The translations under genes and the position numbers were made by a program. Below the pieces are notes generated by a model. It did no database searches. It was not told the origin of the DNA and was given only the letters and a program-made list of their open reading frames with translations. From the NCBI GenBank assembly GCA_016717285.1, contig JADKFU010000005.1, positions 1,472,501 through 1,536,500 on the forward strand: DNA of 64,000 bases, written 5' to 3'. This stretch comes from Chitinophagaceae bacterium. Its GTDB lineage: Bacteria > Bacteroidota > Bacteroidia > Chitinophagales > UBA10324. Numbering within the stretch: the first letter of the stretch is position 1; every line of letters starts with the position of its first letter. Below, piece by piece: positions 43,726-53,418 of the stretch.

Positions 43726-43881
43726 ATGAAAGTGGCTCCGGATTATCTGCGCTTATTAGCCGTAATTACCGGAATACTATTAATGACCGGTGAGCTGTTG
43801 TTACTGTTGAAAAAGAAAAGGCAGAGCCTGTTTTGCTTTTGCACAGTGACATTTCCACAGGAAGTTGTTTTTGCGCGTTGA
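43726..43881 (+). CDS. Small membrane protein, 51 aa (hypothetical)
   Basis: Reads MKVAPDYLRLLAVITGILLM, then TGELLLLLKKKRQSLFCF and on to a TGA at 43879. One hydrophobic helix (about residues 8-28) is followed by a cluster of basic residues, consistent with a single-pass inner-membrane peptide with the basic end inside. Support for a real unit: a -7 box and Fnr-like site upstream, and a terminator 70 bp after the stop. It may also be a regulatory RNA with a chance frame. No family is recognised. Confidence 0.45.
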   Translation: MKVAPDYLRLLAVITGILLMTGELLLLLKKKRQSLFCFCTVTFPQEVVFAR

Positions 43882-43948
43882 AATTAAAAACAAGTTTAGG
43901 AAATAATGAATTTGATGTAGAAGAGTAAGCGTTGTGTTTTAGTGCGGA

Positions 43949-43984
43949 AGAGCCGTTGTGAGTTTTGGCAGCGGCTTTTCTGTT
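43949..43984 (+). terminator. Terminator after the small ORF
   Basis: AGCCGTTG (43951-43958) pairs with CAGCGGCT (43969-43976) with one G-U, around a 10-nt loop, and is followed by TTTCTGTT. It closes the transcription unit that starts near 43715. Confidence 0.65.
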
Positions 43985-44109
43985 AATAGCATGTGCAAGT
44001 GAATCACACAGGAGTCAGCCTGAAAATGAAACGGTCACTGATTTAGTCAGCAGAAATTTGCGGTTTGATCGTGTATCTTTAATGAAGTTTAAATAAAATT
44101 GATTTTCCT

Positions 44110-44613
44110 ATGCAATTATTAAAAAGATTTTTGCGCGCATTGCTTTCCATGGCATTGATAGCATTCATTGTTATACAATTCTTTCATCCTGAAAAGAATG
44201 ATTCAAATGATGAAACGCAAGCTATTACTACAAAATTTGAGGTGCCCAAAGAGGTGGTTGACATTCTGAAAACTTCCTGCTACGATTGCCATAGTAATCA
44301 CACCAATTATCCCTGGTATTCAAAAATTCAACCCGTTGACTGGTGGCTTGATCATCATGTGAAGGAAGGAAATGAAGAGGTGAATTTTTCGGTGTTTGCT
44401 TCCTATTCGCCAAGAAGACAATACCGGAAATTTGTAGAAATTAAAGAACAAATTGAAGAAGGTGAAATGCCATTGGAAGTTTACACGCTGACACATAAAG
44501 ATGCTATATTAAATGAGCAGCAAAAGCAATTGGTGATCCAATGGTCGCTTGCAATGAAAGATACGATGGAGCATCATTACCCGATAGATAGTTTGCAGCG
44601 GAAGAAAATGTAA
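44110..44613 (+). CDS. Haem-binding domain protein (CxxCH)
   Basis: A 167-residue protein with an N-terminal membrane anchor (residues about 8-25) and a short linker, then a c-type haem motif CYDCH (Cys57, Cys60, His61) in KTSCYDCHSNHTNYPWYSKI. This arrangement and the following PVDWWLDHHVKEGN and FVEIKEQIEEGEMP match the haem-binding domain (Haem_bd) proteins of Bacteroidota. EMP-LEVYT may provide the distal methionine ligand. It probably faces the periplasm. Its neighbours with Fnr-like sites suggest a redox setting, but no such site is seen directly upstream. Confidence 0.85.
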   Translation: MQLLKRFLRALLSMALIAFIVIQFFHPEKNDSNDETQAITTKFEVPKEVVDILKTSCYDCHSNHTNYPWYSKIQPVDWWLDHHVKEGNEEVNFSVFASYSPRRQYRKFVEIKEQIEEGEMPLEVYTLTHKDAILNEQQKQLVIQWSLAMKDTMEHHYPIDSLQRKKM

Positions 44614-44736
44614 GTGAACTCAGGCTCCGCTATGGGTCACTATTTTGAAGCGGAACCGGCACTTTCTTTTGCACTTAAAATTTCAAAGATCAGTTGAGGA
44701 TCCTGATCTTCCTGATAAGAAATATCGCTGCATTAT

Positions 44737-45663
44737 TTATTCTTCCACCTCCATAATTTTATAATGGTACGCCTTATCAACAGGAACTATAGCGAGACCA
44801 AGTGCTTCTGAAAGCACTTTGGTAAAGCAGGCGCCAAAATAGAGGATGAAGGAAGAATAAAACACGAAAAGCAGAAGCAGCACCACTGATCCGGAAGCAC
44901 CATAAATGGTTCCTATGTTACTGCGTGGCAATGCCCAAATCAGCAACAGCTTTCCGGCCGTAAATAATACGCCTGTTAATAGGCCACCGGCAATGGCTGA
45001 TTTCCATGAAGGTCTGCCATCAGCAAGAAAGCGCAGCAAAAGAACAAACCAGGTGCTTACAATAATTATGGAGATAAATTCACTGAAGGCCCCTTGGAAA
45101 AAGAGCCTGCTTCCCGGCAAAAGCTGATCGAGGTTCCTGCCAAAGAAAATAACAAGTCCTTCTGTGAGTAATCCGGCGAGAAAAAGAATACCGGCCATGC
45201 CAATCACCACAAAAGATCTTCCTCTGATGGATAAACTAAACAACAGTCCGGGCTTTGATCTGATTTTGAGCTGCCAGATTTGATTGATGGAATTTTTTAC
45301 CTCGTTGAAGAGCGTAGAAGCCACAAACATCAAAAACAAAAAACCACCTATCGTCACATAGCGGTTATCTGCAAGCTCTCTGAAATTAAGGAGTATTTGT
45401 GTGATTTGAGCACCTTCCTCCTTTCCTAATATTTCAGTCAGTCTTTTTATTAATTCTGAACTCAGAAATTTCTGATTGATAAACAAACCAAACAACTGAA
45501 TAAGAATAATGAGAATAGATGGAAGAGCGAAAGTGGTAAAGAATGCCGTAGCTCCGGCCATTTGCAAAGGATTGTTTGTTTTTAAGACTACAAATGACTT
45601 CGCTATCAGTTGTAAAATGTGAGAAGGACGTTTATGTTTTACCTCTCGCTTTGCTTTTGTCAT
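44737..45663 (-). CDS. YihY/BrkB family membrane protein
   Basis: A 308-residue inner-membrane protein with six helices. Family features are AGATAFFTTFALPSILIILI near the N-terminus, the NEVKNSINQIWQL segment, IRGRSFVVIGMAGILFLAGL in the middle, and GASGSVVLLLLFVFYSSFILYFGA (quoted in part: GASGSVVLLLLFVFYSS) in the fifth helix. Although called ribonuclease BN in old records, YihY proteins are membrane proteins of unknown transport role. It is convergent with the haem-binding gene. Confidence 0.92.
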   Translation of the reverse strand: MTKAKREVKHKRPSHILQLIAKSFVVLKTNNPLQMAGATAFFTTFALPSILIILIQLFGLFINQKFLSSELIKRLTEILGKEEGAQITQILLNFRELADNRYVTIGGFLFLMFVASTLFNEVKNSINQIWQLKIRSKPGLLFSLSIRGRSFVVIGMAGILFLAGLLTEGLVIFFGRNLDQLLPGSRLFFQGAFSEFISIIIVSTWFVLLLRFLADGRPSWKSAIAGGLLTGVLFTAGKLLLIWALPRSNIGTIYGASGSVVLLLLFVFYSSFILYFGACFTKVLSEALGLAIVPVDKAYHYKIMEVEE

Positions 45664-45851
45664 GGCATAAATGTATTTAAGTTTTTTCCGACTGTATTTT
45701 AATGTTACAAAATATTCCGGGAAACTTTAGCAGTAACTAGGATGGCCCTTTATTTTTTAAAATCGTGGCGCATAATTTTTTTAGATGAAAAATCATGGTT
45801 ACGGTAAAAGCTATTATCATTGTTGTTGAAAAGAAATGTAAATCAGAAATG

Positions 45852-47711
45852 ATGAACTACCGAAAATTTTGTCTTGGCATTGCCTGGTTGTTTGGCTGCC
45901 TCTTTTCTGCACATGCGCAATATGCAGAGGTGTATCCAACCAACTGGTGGGTAAACATGAAGATGAATAACATTCAGTTGCTGCTGAAAAGTAACAGCGC
46001 TGATTTTAACAAGCAGGACTTCTCGATCAGCTATCCGGGAATTAAATTGCTGAAGAAAAATACGTTTGCTAACGGGAAGTACGTCGCTTTGGATATTTCG
46101 ATTGCTCCTTCAGCAAAGCCTGGAATCGTATCAATTGTATGCTCAAACAAAGGCGAAAAAAATACGATTGAATGGCCATTGATGGAACGGCGAAAAGGTA
46201 ATGGCACTTCATTCGCACAAGGCGTTACATCTGCTGATTTTATCTACTTGCTTATTCCCGACAGGTTTAGTGATGGAGATGTTTCCAATGACCGCGTTCC
46301 CGGAATGAGAGATCAGACATTAAACAGAGACTCGATCTATCATCGTCATGGTGGCGATATGAGAGGCATTATCAGGCATCTTGATTACTTGCAACAGCTT
46401 GGTGTAACAGCATTATGGATGACGCCGGTGCTGGAAAACGACAGAACCGAAAGAACTGAGCATGGCTATGCTTTCACCAATCAATATAAAATCGATGCCC
46501 GTCTTGGAGGAACCGCTCTTTACAAAGAGTTAAGCGATGCCCTTCATCAGCATGGCATGAAGCTGATACAGGATGCAGTTTACAATCATGTGGATATTGA
46601 TCATATTCTCTTCATTGATAAACCGGATGAAGATTGGTTTCATAAATGGCCTACTTACACAGGAACCAGTTTTAAAGATCAACCTGTATTTGATCCTTAT
46701 GCTTCCGCTTACGATAAAAAAATTACAACGGATGGATGGTTTAACCGGTTGATGCCTGATGTGAATCAGTCCAATCCTTTTGTAGCTAATTATCTCATTC
46801 AAAACGCAATTTGGTGCGTGGAAGAATTCGGTGTGGATGGTTGGCGCATTGATACTTATCTCTACAACGACCCTCAGTTTATGAACCGCTGCAACAAGGC
46901 CTTGATGGATGAATATCCTGCTATCAGTTTGTTTGGAGAAACATGGGTGCAAGGTGTAGTTTCACAGGCTTATTTTGTAGAAAATAATATGGACATTCCT
47001 TTCAAAAGCAATCTTCAGGGCGCCACTGATTTTCAAACGTATTCAAATGGTATTGTGCCTTCGCTGACACAACCATTTGGATGGAATGAAGGTGTAAACA
47101 GACTTTACACAACATTGGCCGGTGATTATTTGTACAAGGATCCAACACGCAATGTTCTCTTCCTCGATAACCATGATCTCAGCCGTATTTTTTCCGTGGT
47201 GGGTGAAAGTGTAGCAAAGCAAAAAATGGGAATTAAATGGTTGCTGACCTGCAGAGGTATTCCGCAAATGTATTATGGTACGGAAATACTCATGAAAGGA
47301 TTTACAAATCCGGATGGTTGGGTGCGGCTTGATTTTCCCGGTGGTTGGGAGGGTGACAAAAAAAATGGATTCACCGGTGAAGGATTGAGTACGGATGAAC
47401 TGTCGGTGCAATCGTTGGTGAAAACACTCGCCAATTTCCGAAAAAATTCTTCCGCGCTCAAGACAGGAAAATTGATGCAGTATGTTCCTGTGGATGGTCT
47501 GTATGTTTATTTTCGATATGATGATAATCAAACCATCATGTGCGTAATGAATACTTCTGCCAAAGAAAAGGAAATTGATTTCAATAAATATGCAGAGAGA
47601 ACCTATGGATTTGTTGCCGCCAAGAGCATAACAGATGATCAGGCTTTCATGCTTTCAGAAAATCAACAAATAGCACCTGATCAAATGTGGGTGCTGGCTT
47701 TAACGAAGTAG
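45852..47711 (+). CDS. GH13 alpha-amylase-family enzyme, cyclomaltodextrinase-like, secreted
   Basis: About 619 residues from the ATG at 45852 (or its twin at 45849); the frame extends upstream but this start gives a signal peptide ending AHAQY. Residues about 22-110 form an N-terminal beta domain typical of cyclomaltodextrinase/neopullulanase-like GH13 enzymes. The catalytic barrel has HRHGGDMRGIIRHLDYLQQLG, the nucleophile Asp334 in GWRIDTY, acid/base Glu363 in LFGETWVQG and Asp442 in LDNHDLSR. It hydrolyses alpha-1,4-glucans or cyclodextrins, probably in the periplasm. It opens a five-gene plus-strand set. Confidence 0.92.
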   Translation: MNYRKFCLGIAWLFGCLFSAHAQYAEVYPTNWWVNMKMNNIQLLLKSNSADFNKQDFSISYPGIKLLKKNTFANGKYVALDISIAPSAKPGIVSIVCSNKGEKNTIEWPLMERRKGNGTSFAQGVTSADFIYLLIPDRFSDGDVSNDRVPGMRDQTLNRDSIYHRHGGDMRGIIRHLDYLQQLGVTALWMTPVLENDRTERTEHGYAFTNQYKIDARLGGTALYKELSDALHQHGMKLIQDAVYNHVDIDHILFIDKPDEDWFHKWPTYTGTSFKDQPVFDPYASAYDKKITTDGWFNRLMPDVNQSNPFVANYLIQNAIWCVEEFGVDGWRIDTYLYNDPQFMNRCNKALMDEYPAISLFGETWVQGVVSQAYFVENNMDIPFKSNLQGATDFQTYSNGIVPSLTQPFGWNEGVNRLYTTLAGDYLYKDPTRNVLFLDNHDLSRIFSVVGESVAKQKMGIKWLLTCRGIPQMYYGTEILMKGFTNPDGWVRLDFPGGWEGDKKNGFTGEGLSTDELSVQSLVKTLANFRKNSSALKTGKLMQYVPVDGLYVYFRYDDNQTIMCVMNTSAKEKEIDFNKYAERTYGFVAAKSITDDQAFMLSENQQIAPDQMWVLALTK

Positions 47712-47856
47712 TTTTTTTAAACCTGAGTTGATTCAACTTTGGAAGTGTTTGCAAACTAACTTCACAATGAAACTATCAGAAGTGAACCCTGACAGAGTTT
47801 ACTAAACAGATCAGAATGATTTTTGAAAATGAATGAATCTGCTAAGAAATAATTAG

Positions 47857-49299
47857 ATGGAAAGAAGAAAGTTTATATCAGACAGCAGTAAAGTGATCGC
47901 GGGATTTGCTGTGTTAACTCCATCATTACAGTCGTTTGATGTTTTTGCGCTTCGTCCGGAATTTCCATCGAACCGTCCGGCACTGAAAGAAAGAAAATTC
48001 ACCAGCGAGGCAGTAGAACAACTGATTGCTGAAATTAAACCTGCCATTGCAGATAAGGAAATTGCATGGCTCTTTGAAAACTGTTTCCCTAATACATTGG
48101 ATACTACCATTGACTATGAACCGGTGAAAGGAAAACCCGACACCTTTATTATTACCGGTGATATTGATGCGATGTGGCTTCGCGATTCTACAGCCCAGGT
48201 TTGGCCATACCTTCCGTTGATTTTAAAAGATGAAAAATTAAAAAAGCTGGTGCAGGGATTAATTAACCGACAGGTGAAATGTGTTTTAAAAGATCCTTAT
48301 GCCAATGCATTTTACAAAGATCTCAGCAAAGAATCATCGTGGAAAAGTGATCAGCCTTCTCCCATTGCAGGTGTGCATGAACGCAAATGGGAAGTTGATT
48401 CCTTATGCTATGTAATCAGGTTGTCGAATGAATATTATGCATTAACCGGTGATGCATCATTGTTTGACAAAGATTGGGATAAGGCGATGCGTTTAACCGT
48501 TTCAACTTTTAGAACAGAGCAAAGAAAAAATGGCACTTCTCCCTATTCATTTGTAAGAAAAACGGATAACATGATTGATGCGCCGGTTTTCTCAGGAACA
48601 GGTGCGCCCATTAAACCTGTAGGATTAATCTGCTCCATGTTCCGGCCATCAGATGATGCTACCACTTTCCCGTTTCTTATTCCATCCAATTTATTCGCGA
48701 TGCTGTCTTTGCGGCAGCTATCAGCAATTTACAAAACATCCCTGAAGGAAATTGCATTCTCAACTGAGTGTAATGATTTCGCAAATGAACTGGAAACAGC
48801 CATTCATCAACATGCTGTTACTACGCATTTGACTTTCGGAACCATCTATTCTTATGAGATTGATGGTTTTGGTAACCGGTTATTTATGGATGATGCCAAT
48901 GTTCCTTCCCTGATGTCACTTGCTTATTTAGGTGTGCATAGTGTGGAGGATCCGTTGTATAAGAGAACAAGATCTTTCCTGGTAAGTGATGCCAATCCAT
49001 ATTACTTTAAAGGTAATATTGCTGAAGGACAGGGAAGTCCTCATACCGGAAAGGAAAAAATCTGGCCGATGGGAATTATACTGCGAGCAATGACGAGTGA
49101 CAGGAATGAAGAGATTGTTCAGTGTTTAAAAATGTTGAAGCACACACATGCAAATACAGGATTTATGCATGAAGCTTTTAACAAAGACAATCCAGATGAT
49201 TACAGCAGGAAGTGGTTTGCCTGGGCAAATACGCTTTTCGGAGAAATGATTATAAAAATTTACAGAGAACGAAAGGAGTTGCTGGCGCAGCAGTTTTAA
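47857..49299 (+). CDS. Glycoside hydrolase family 125 (exo-alpha-1,6-mannosidase)
   Basis: A 480-residue enzyme of the metal-independent GH125 family, which releases alpha-1,6-linked mannose. Characteristic segments are FENCFPNTLDTTIDY, ITGDIDAMWLRDSTAQVWPYL, the central WEVDSLCYVIRLSNEYY, SGTGAPIKPVGLICSMFRPS and FKGNIAEGQGSPHTGKEKIWP. The N-terminus MERRKFISDSSKVIAGF resembles a Tat-type signal start (RRKFI), so it is probably exported. It lies between two GH13 genes, an unusual pairing of alpha-glucan and alpha-mannan enzymes. Confidence 0.9.
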   Translation: MERRKFISDSSKVIAGFAVLTPSLQSFDVFALRPEFPSNRPALKERKFTSEAVEQLIAEIKPAIADKEIAWLFENCFPNTLDTTIDYEPVKGKPDTFIITGDIDAMWLRDSTAQVWPYLPLILKDEKLKKLVQGLINRQVKCVLKDPYANAFYKDLSKESSWKSDQPSPIAGVHERKWEVDSLCYVIRLSNEYYALTGDASLFDKDWDKAMRLTVSTFRTEQRKNGTSPYSFVRKTDNMIDAPVFSGTGAPIKPVGLICSMFRPSDDATTFPFLIPSNLFAMLSLRQLSAIYKTSLKEIAFSTECNDFANELETAIHQHAVTTHLTFGTIYSYEIDGFGNRLFMDDANVPSLMSLAYLGVHSVEDPLYKRTRSFLVSDANPYYFKGNIAEGQGSPHTGKEKIWPMGIILRAMTSDRNEEIVQCLKMLKHTHANTGFMHEAFNKDNPDDYSRKWFAWANTLFGEMIIKIYRERKELLAQQF

Positions 49300-49369
49300 T
49301 GCTGCAGAATTTATTATCAAAGTAACCGCTCTGTTTTCCTGATAAGAAATTTAAATCTTTAACAACTAA

Positions 49370-51214
49370 ATGATGAAATACCGGACGTTGACTGTAACCT
49401 GTTTGTTTTTTTTTATTTCTCTCAGCGCTCAAGTGAATACAACTCCATTCAACAAACCACCGGAATGGAGCAAACAGGTAATATGGTACCAGATTTTTGT
49501 TGAAAGATTTTATAATGGTGACCACACAAATGATCCGCGGCCGGAAAATATAAATACACTGCCAATCAATGTGATCGCTCCACCTCATTGGGCTGTTACT
49601 TCCTGGACACACAATTGGTATGCTCCTGATGATTGGGCAAATGAACTCAGTGGTTCATTTAATGAAAAAATACAATACCGCAGATATGGTGGTGATTTGC
49701 AGGGCGTGCTTGATAAGCTCGACTATTTGCAGCAGTTGGGAATTACTGCCATCTTCTTAAACCCGATAAATGATGCGCCGAGTTTGCATAAATATGATGC
49801 AAGAAATTACCATCATGTGGATGTGAACTTCGGCCCTGATCCTGATGGTGATAATAAGTTGATCGCAACGGAAAATCCGCTTGATCCTTCCACGTGGAAA
49901 TGGACCTCAGCCGATAAATTGTTTTTAAGGCTGGTGAATGAAGTGCATAAAAGAAAGATGAAGATCATAATGGATTATTCCTGGAATCATGTGGGCACCA
50001 CATTTTGGGCCTGGCAGGACATCCTGAAAAACCAGGAGCGTTCAGTTTACAAAGATTGGTTTGAAATAAAAGCGTTTGATGATCCTGCAACTCTGCAAAA
50101 CGAGTTTTCATACAGAGGTTGGGCCGGTACCACTTCATTAGTTGAATTGAAAAAAGTTAATATCACTACAACCAAACAAACAGGTCATCCTTACGAAGGC
50201 GATATAAATGAAGGCGCTAAAAAACACATTTTTGAGGTGAGTAAAAGATGGTTGGCTCCCAATGGTGATGTATCAAAAGGAATTGATGGATTCAGATTGG
50301 ATGTGGCTGACCAGGTGGGAATGGTTTTCTGGAGAGACTTCAGGAAATTCGTTCGTTCAATAAATGCCAATGCATATCTCGTGGGTGAAATCTGGTGGGA
50401 GGAATGGCCTGACAAATTGATGGATCCTGTTCCATATACCAATGGCGATGTTTTCGATGCAGTGATGCAATACCAGGTTTACCGGCCGGCCCGTTATTTT
50501 TTCGCGAACAATAATTATGGAATTGATGCTGAGCAGTTCAAAGACAGCCTCAATTTTCATTGGAACAGTCTACAAACTGATGTTCGCTATGCAATGATGA
50601 ATGTCTCATCTTCACATGATGCGCCACGTTTGCTGACGGATTTTTACAATCCGAATAAATATAAATACAAAGCTTCTCCATCTGATGATGAGAATTATAA
50701 AACTGGGAAACCGGATGTTGATACGTATCAAAGAGTCCGCTTGTATCTCGTTCATCTTTTTACAACGATAGGTGCGCCACAAATCTATAATGGGGAAGAA
50801 ATGGGCATGTGGTCAGCAGATGATCCGGCAAGGAAGCCACTGATGTGGAAGGAATTTACTTTTGAAGCGGAAACAACAAATAATTTTCAGTCCGGAGCAA
50901 AAACATATGATACACTTGCTTCTAATCAGCAGCAATTTGATTGGTATAAGAAATTGATAGCAATCAGAAAAAGCAATCCTGCCTTAGCCACCGGAAGTAT
51001 TGAATTTCTGAAAGCAAAAGGAAAACAGCTTGCCTATCGACGGTTTGATGATAAAAGTGAGATCATAGTATTGTTTAACCTCGAATCAAGCCCTCAGCAA
51101 TTTGATCTGCCGAAAGATTCGCGTTACCTTGATTTGTTAACCAATAAAAAAATAGCCGGAGGTAGCATGATGCTCGCAAAAATGGAGGCGGCCATTCTGA
51201 AACGGGTTGAGTAA
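49370..51214 (+). CDS. GH13 alpha-amylase-family enzyme, secreted
   Basis: A 614-residue enzyme with a signal peptide (residues about 1-20, ending SLSAQV). The barrel includes IWYQIFVERFYNGD, GGDLQGVLDKLDYLQQLGIT and MDYSWNHVG. Catalytic residues are the nucleophile Asp311 in GFRLDVADQ, acid/base Glu340 in VGEIWWEE and Asp417 in SSHDAPR. Residues about 520-610 are the C-terminal beta domain. It has long insertions compared with cytoplasmic amylases. It probably works with the first GH13 and the GH125 enzyme on imported oligosaccharides. Confidence 0.92.
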   Translation: MMKYRTLTVTCLFFFISLSAQVNTTPFNKPPEWSKQVIWYQIFVERFYNGDHTNDPRPENINTLPINVIAPPHWAVTSWTHNWYAPDDWANELSGSFNEKIQYRRYGGDLQGVLDKLDYLQQLGITAIFLNPINDAPSLHKYDARNYHHVDVNFGPDPDGDNKLIATENPLDPSTWKWTSADKLFLRLVNEVHKRKMKIIMDYSWNHVGTTFWAWQDILKNQERSVYKDWFEIKAFDDPATLQNEFSYRGWAGTTSLVELKKVNITTTKQTGHPYEGDINEGAKKHIFEVSKRWLAPNGDVSKGIDGFRLDVADQVGMVFWRDFRKFVRSINANAYLVGEIWWEEWPDKLMDPVPYTNGDVFDAVMQYQVYRPARYFFANNNYGIDAEQFKDSLNFHWNSLQTDVRYAMMNVSSSHDAPRLLTDFYNPNKYKYKASPSDDENYKTGKPDVDTYQRVRLYLVHLFTTIGAPQIYNGEEMGMWSADDPARKPLMWKEFTFEAETTNNFQSGAKTYDTLASNQQQFDWYKKLIAIRKSNPALATGSIEFLKAKGKQLAYRRFDDKSEIIVLFNLESSPQQFDLPKDSRYLDLLTNKKIAGGSMMLAKMEAAILKRVE

Positions 51215-51285
51215 TTGGGTTTAATGCAACATTGCCGGATTAAGAATTATAGAATAACTTCGGCAAACAATTATCAGTCCTTATC

Positions 51286-52743
51286 ATGCGCATAAATAAA
51301 TTTCTTCTTTTCCTGCTGTTTCCGGCAATGCTGCAGGCACAATCGAATGCTTCGGTTCATTGCACATTTAAAAATCATTCAGGAGATACAGTTACCATCA
51401 TTCCATCTCAATATTATATTGATGAGTATGAGAAGAATTATACTGCTGTAATTACCAATAACCAATGTGAATTCACTTTTCCGGTTCAGAAACCCAGTAC
51501 GGCGAAGCTTCGTGTTGGCAAGCAATCAGTCACGCTTTTTATGGAACCGGGAGATGCCTTGCAGGTAAATATTGAGGGAGATTCATTGTTGAAAGCAATT
51601 TCATTTTCCGGTAAAGGAGCAGCGCACAATCAGTTCCTGGTTTCATTCCTGAAAAATTTTGAAGCGGACTTCAACAAAGAAAAGGTTAGTAAGGAAATTA
51701 TCAGTTCTGATATTGATGCTTATGAGATGAAACTTTTTGAGGAAAGAAAAAAGCAGTTGGCATTTTATAATTCCGGCATTCAAAAAGAAACTTTCAGCGA
51801 TGCGTTTAAAAAATATCTTTCGAACAGTATACGCTATAATTATTATGCACGCATACTTTCCGTTCCAATTATTCAAGCTAATCAATCGCAGCAGGTGATG
51901 ACAGTAAAGGCGTTGCCTGCTGTAATGCTGGAAGGCATTGACGCAAAGCCGGTAAATGATGAAGCGCTTATCGCTGAGTCCTACCGTGATTTTCTTTATT
52001 ACTATACTGTTTATTTCACCTCGGAGGCCAATGGATTCAACAAGTTTAAAGACACGAATCTTTCCGTAGAGAAAAAAGTGCAGACAGCCATGCAACATTT
52101 TTCCGGTGAATCATTGGATTGGTGTATTGCCTACCTGCTGAACAATGATATTGCAAAAGTTAGTCAGTACACAGCGAAGCATATTTTCAATGTATTGAGT
52201 CTGCAGGATGAATCAGGTGATTATCCAAAACTGTTGAAGAATAAGGTTGATGAAAGACTTGCAGTTAAGGATGTTGTTGTTGCGGATGCAAAGAATACGG
52301 ATGCCGCGGGTTCATCGGATATCAATTATCCGAAGTTGATGGACATTAACGGAAAATATTTCACCTTGAATGATTTGAAGGGTAAGGTGGTATACATTGA
52401 TTTCTGGGCAAGCTGGTGTGGACCGTGCATGGGTGAGATGCCTTATTCGAAGAAGCTTCATGCTATGTTTGATGAAAAGCAATTGAAAGGTATTGAGTTC
52501 CTTTATATTTCAATTGATGCTTCTGAAGATGCCTGGAGAAATGCGGCGAAGCAGTTGGGACTTGAAGGCAAACTCGCCATATCGCCCGGCAACTGGTCAG
52601 CGCCTATTGCAAAGTATTTCGGCATTTTGAGCATTCCAAGATATATGTTGATGAACAGGAAAGGTGAAATTGTTGATCTGAATGCGAAAAGGCCAAGCTC
52701 CGGTGAAATGATTTATAATGATATCATTAAACTTTTAGACTGA
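51286..52743 (+). CDS. TlpA-like thioredoxin-fold protein with N-terminal DUF4369-like domain
   Basis: A 485-residue exported protein. A signal peptide ends LQAQS (residue about 19). Residues about 20-110 resemble the DUF4369 beta domain of Bacteroidota thioredoxin-like lipoproteins (VHCTFKNHSGDTV, KLRVGKQSVTLFMEPGDAL). Residues about 120-340 are helical. The thioredoxin fold follows from about 345, with active site WASWCGPCMGEMP (Cys378 and Cys381), IEFLYISIDASEDAW and the cis-Pro in GILSIPRYMLMN. It probably reduces disulfides in the periplasm. It lies 71 bp after the second GH13 gene. Confidence 0.88.
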   Translation: MRINKFLLFLLFPAMLQAQSNASVHCTFKNHSGDTVTIIPSQYYIDEYEKNYTAVITNNQCEFTFPVQKPSTAKLRVGKQSVTLFMEPGDALQVNIEGDSLLKAISFSGKGAAHNQFLVSFLKNFEADFNKEKVSKEIISSDIDAYEMKLFEERKKQLAFYNSGIQKETFSDAFKKYLSNSIRYNYYARILSVPIIQANQSQQVMTVKALPAVMLEGIDAKPVNDEALIAESYRDFLYYYTVYFTSEANGFNKFKDTNLSVEKKVQTAMQHFSGESLDWCIAYLLNNDIAKVSQYTAKHIFNVLSLQDESGDYPKLLKNKVDERLAVKDVVVADAKNTDAAGSSDINYPKLMDINGKYFTLNDLKGKVVYIDFWASWCGPCMGEMPYSKKLHAMFDEKQLKGIEFLYISIDASEDAWRNAAKQLGLEGKLAISPGNWSAPIAKYFGILSIPRYMLMNRKGEIVDLNAKRPSSGEMIYNDIIKLLD

Positions 52744-52766
52744 GTTATTTAATAAATCTCTTCAGC

Positions 52767-53411
52767 ATGAATAGTTTTCGTTCTGTATTATTTTCATGCA
52801 TCATCATTTTACAAGTTATGGATTCAAATGCAGCTTCAACACCCAAATATGTTTTTTATCTGCATGGCATGATCGTAGAGAATATGGGAGCGAAAGCGGT
52901 AAGTCCATATTTTGGAGCCTATCAATATGACGATATCCTGGATGCATTCCGCAAAGCAGGATTTACAGTGATGAGTGAATTGAGGAAGCCGAATACTGAT
53001 GTGAAGGAATATGCCATCACAATAGCAAAACAGATTAATGATTTGCTGAAGAAAGGCGTGGAGTCGAAAAATATTACCGTGATAGGCGCGTCGAAGGGTG
53101 CATTGATTGCGATGCATGTTTCTGCTATCCTGAAAAATAAGGAATTGAATTTTGTTTTTCTTGCCGCGTGTAACGATGGAAATTTTCAGGCATTTCCGGA
53201 AATACAATTTTATGGTAACATATTATCCATCTACGAAAAGAGTGATGACATCGGAGAATCATGTGCCTCGTTTCGGGAAAAAAGTGTGAGCACTATTTCA
53301 CGCTATAAAGAAATTGAAATCAATACCGGCCTTCAGCATGGGTTTCTCTTTAAGCCTGTTTCGGAATGGACAAAGCCTGCTATGGAATGGGCAAATGGAA
53401 TTTATGAATAA
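52767..53411 (+). CDS. Alpha/beta-hydrolase family protein, secreted
   Basis: A 214-residue exported protein (signal peptide about residues 1-22, ending SNAAS). The hydrolase fold shows YVFYLHGMIVENMG at the first strand, the nucleophile elbow VIGASKGALIAM (Ser about 107) and a late histidine in GLQHGFLF. No lid domain is visible. The fold is similar to small bacterial esterases, but there is no clue to the substrate. It starts 23 bp after the TlpA-like gene and closes the glycan-related gene set. Confidence 0.72.
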   Translation: MNSFRSVLFSCIIILQVMDSNAASTPKYVFYLHGMIVENMGAKAVSPYFGAYQYDDILDAFRKAGFTVMSELRKPNTDVKEYAITIAKQINDLLKKGVESKNITVIGASKGALIAMHVSAILKNKELNFVFLAACNDGNFQAFPEIQFYGNILSIYEKSDDIGESCASFREKSVSTISRYKEIEINTGLQHGFLFKPVSEWTKPAMEWANGIYE

Positions 53412-53418
53412 CGCATAT

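Noticed and set aside
46530..47531. Minus-strand frames of 140 and 162 codons
   Set aside because: They are antisense to a clear GH13 gene with intact catalytic residues.
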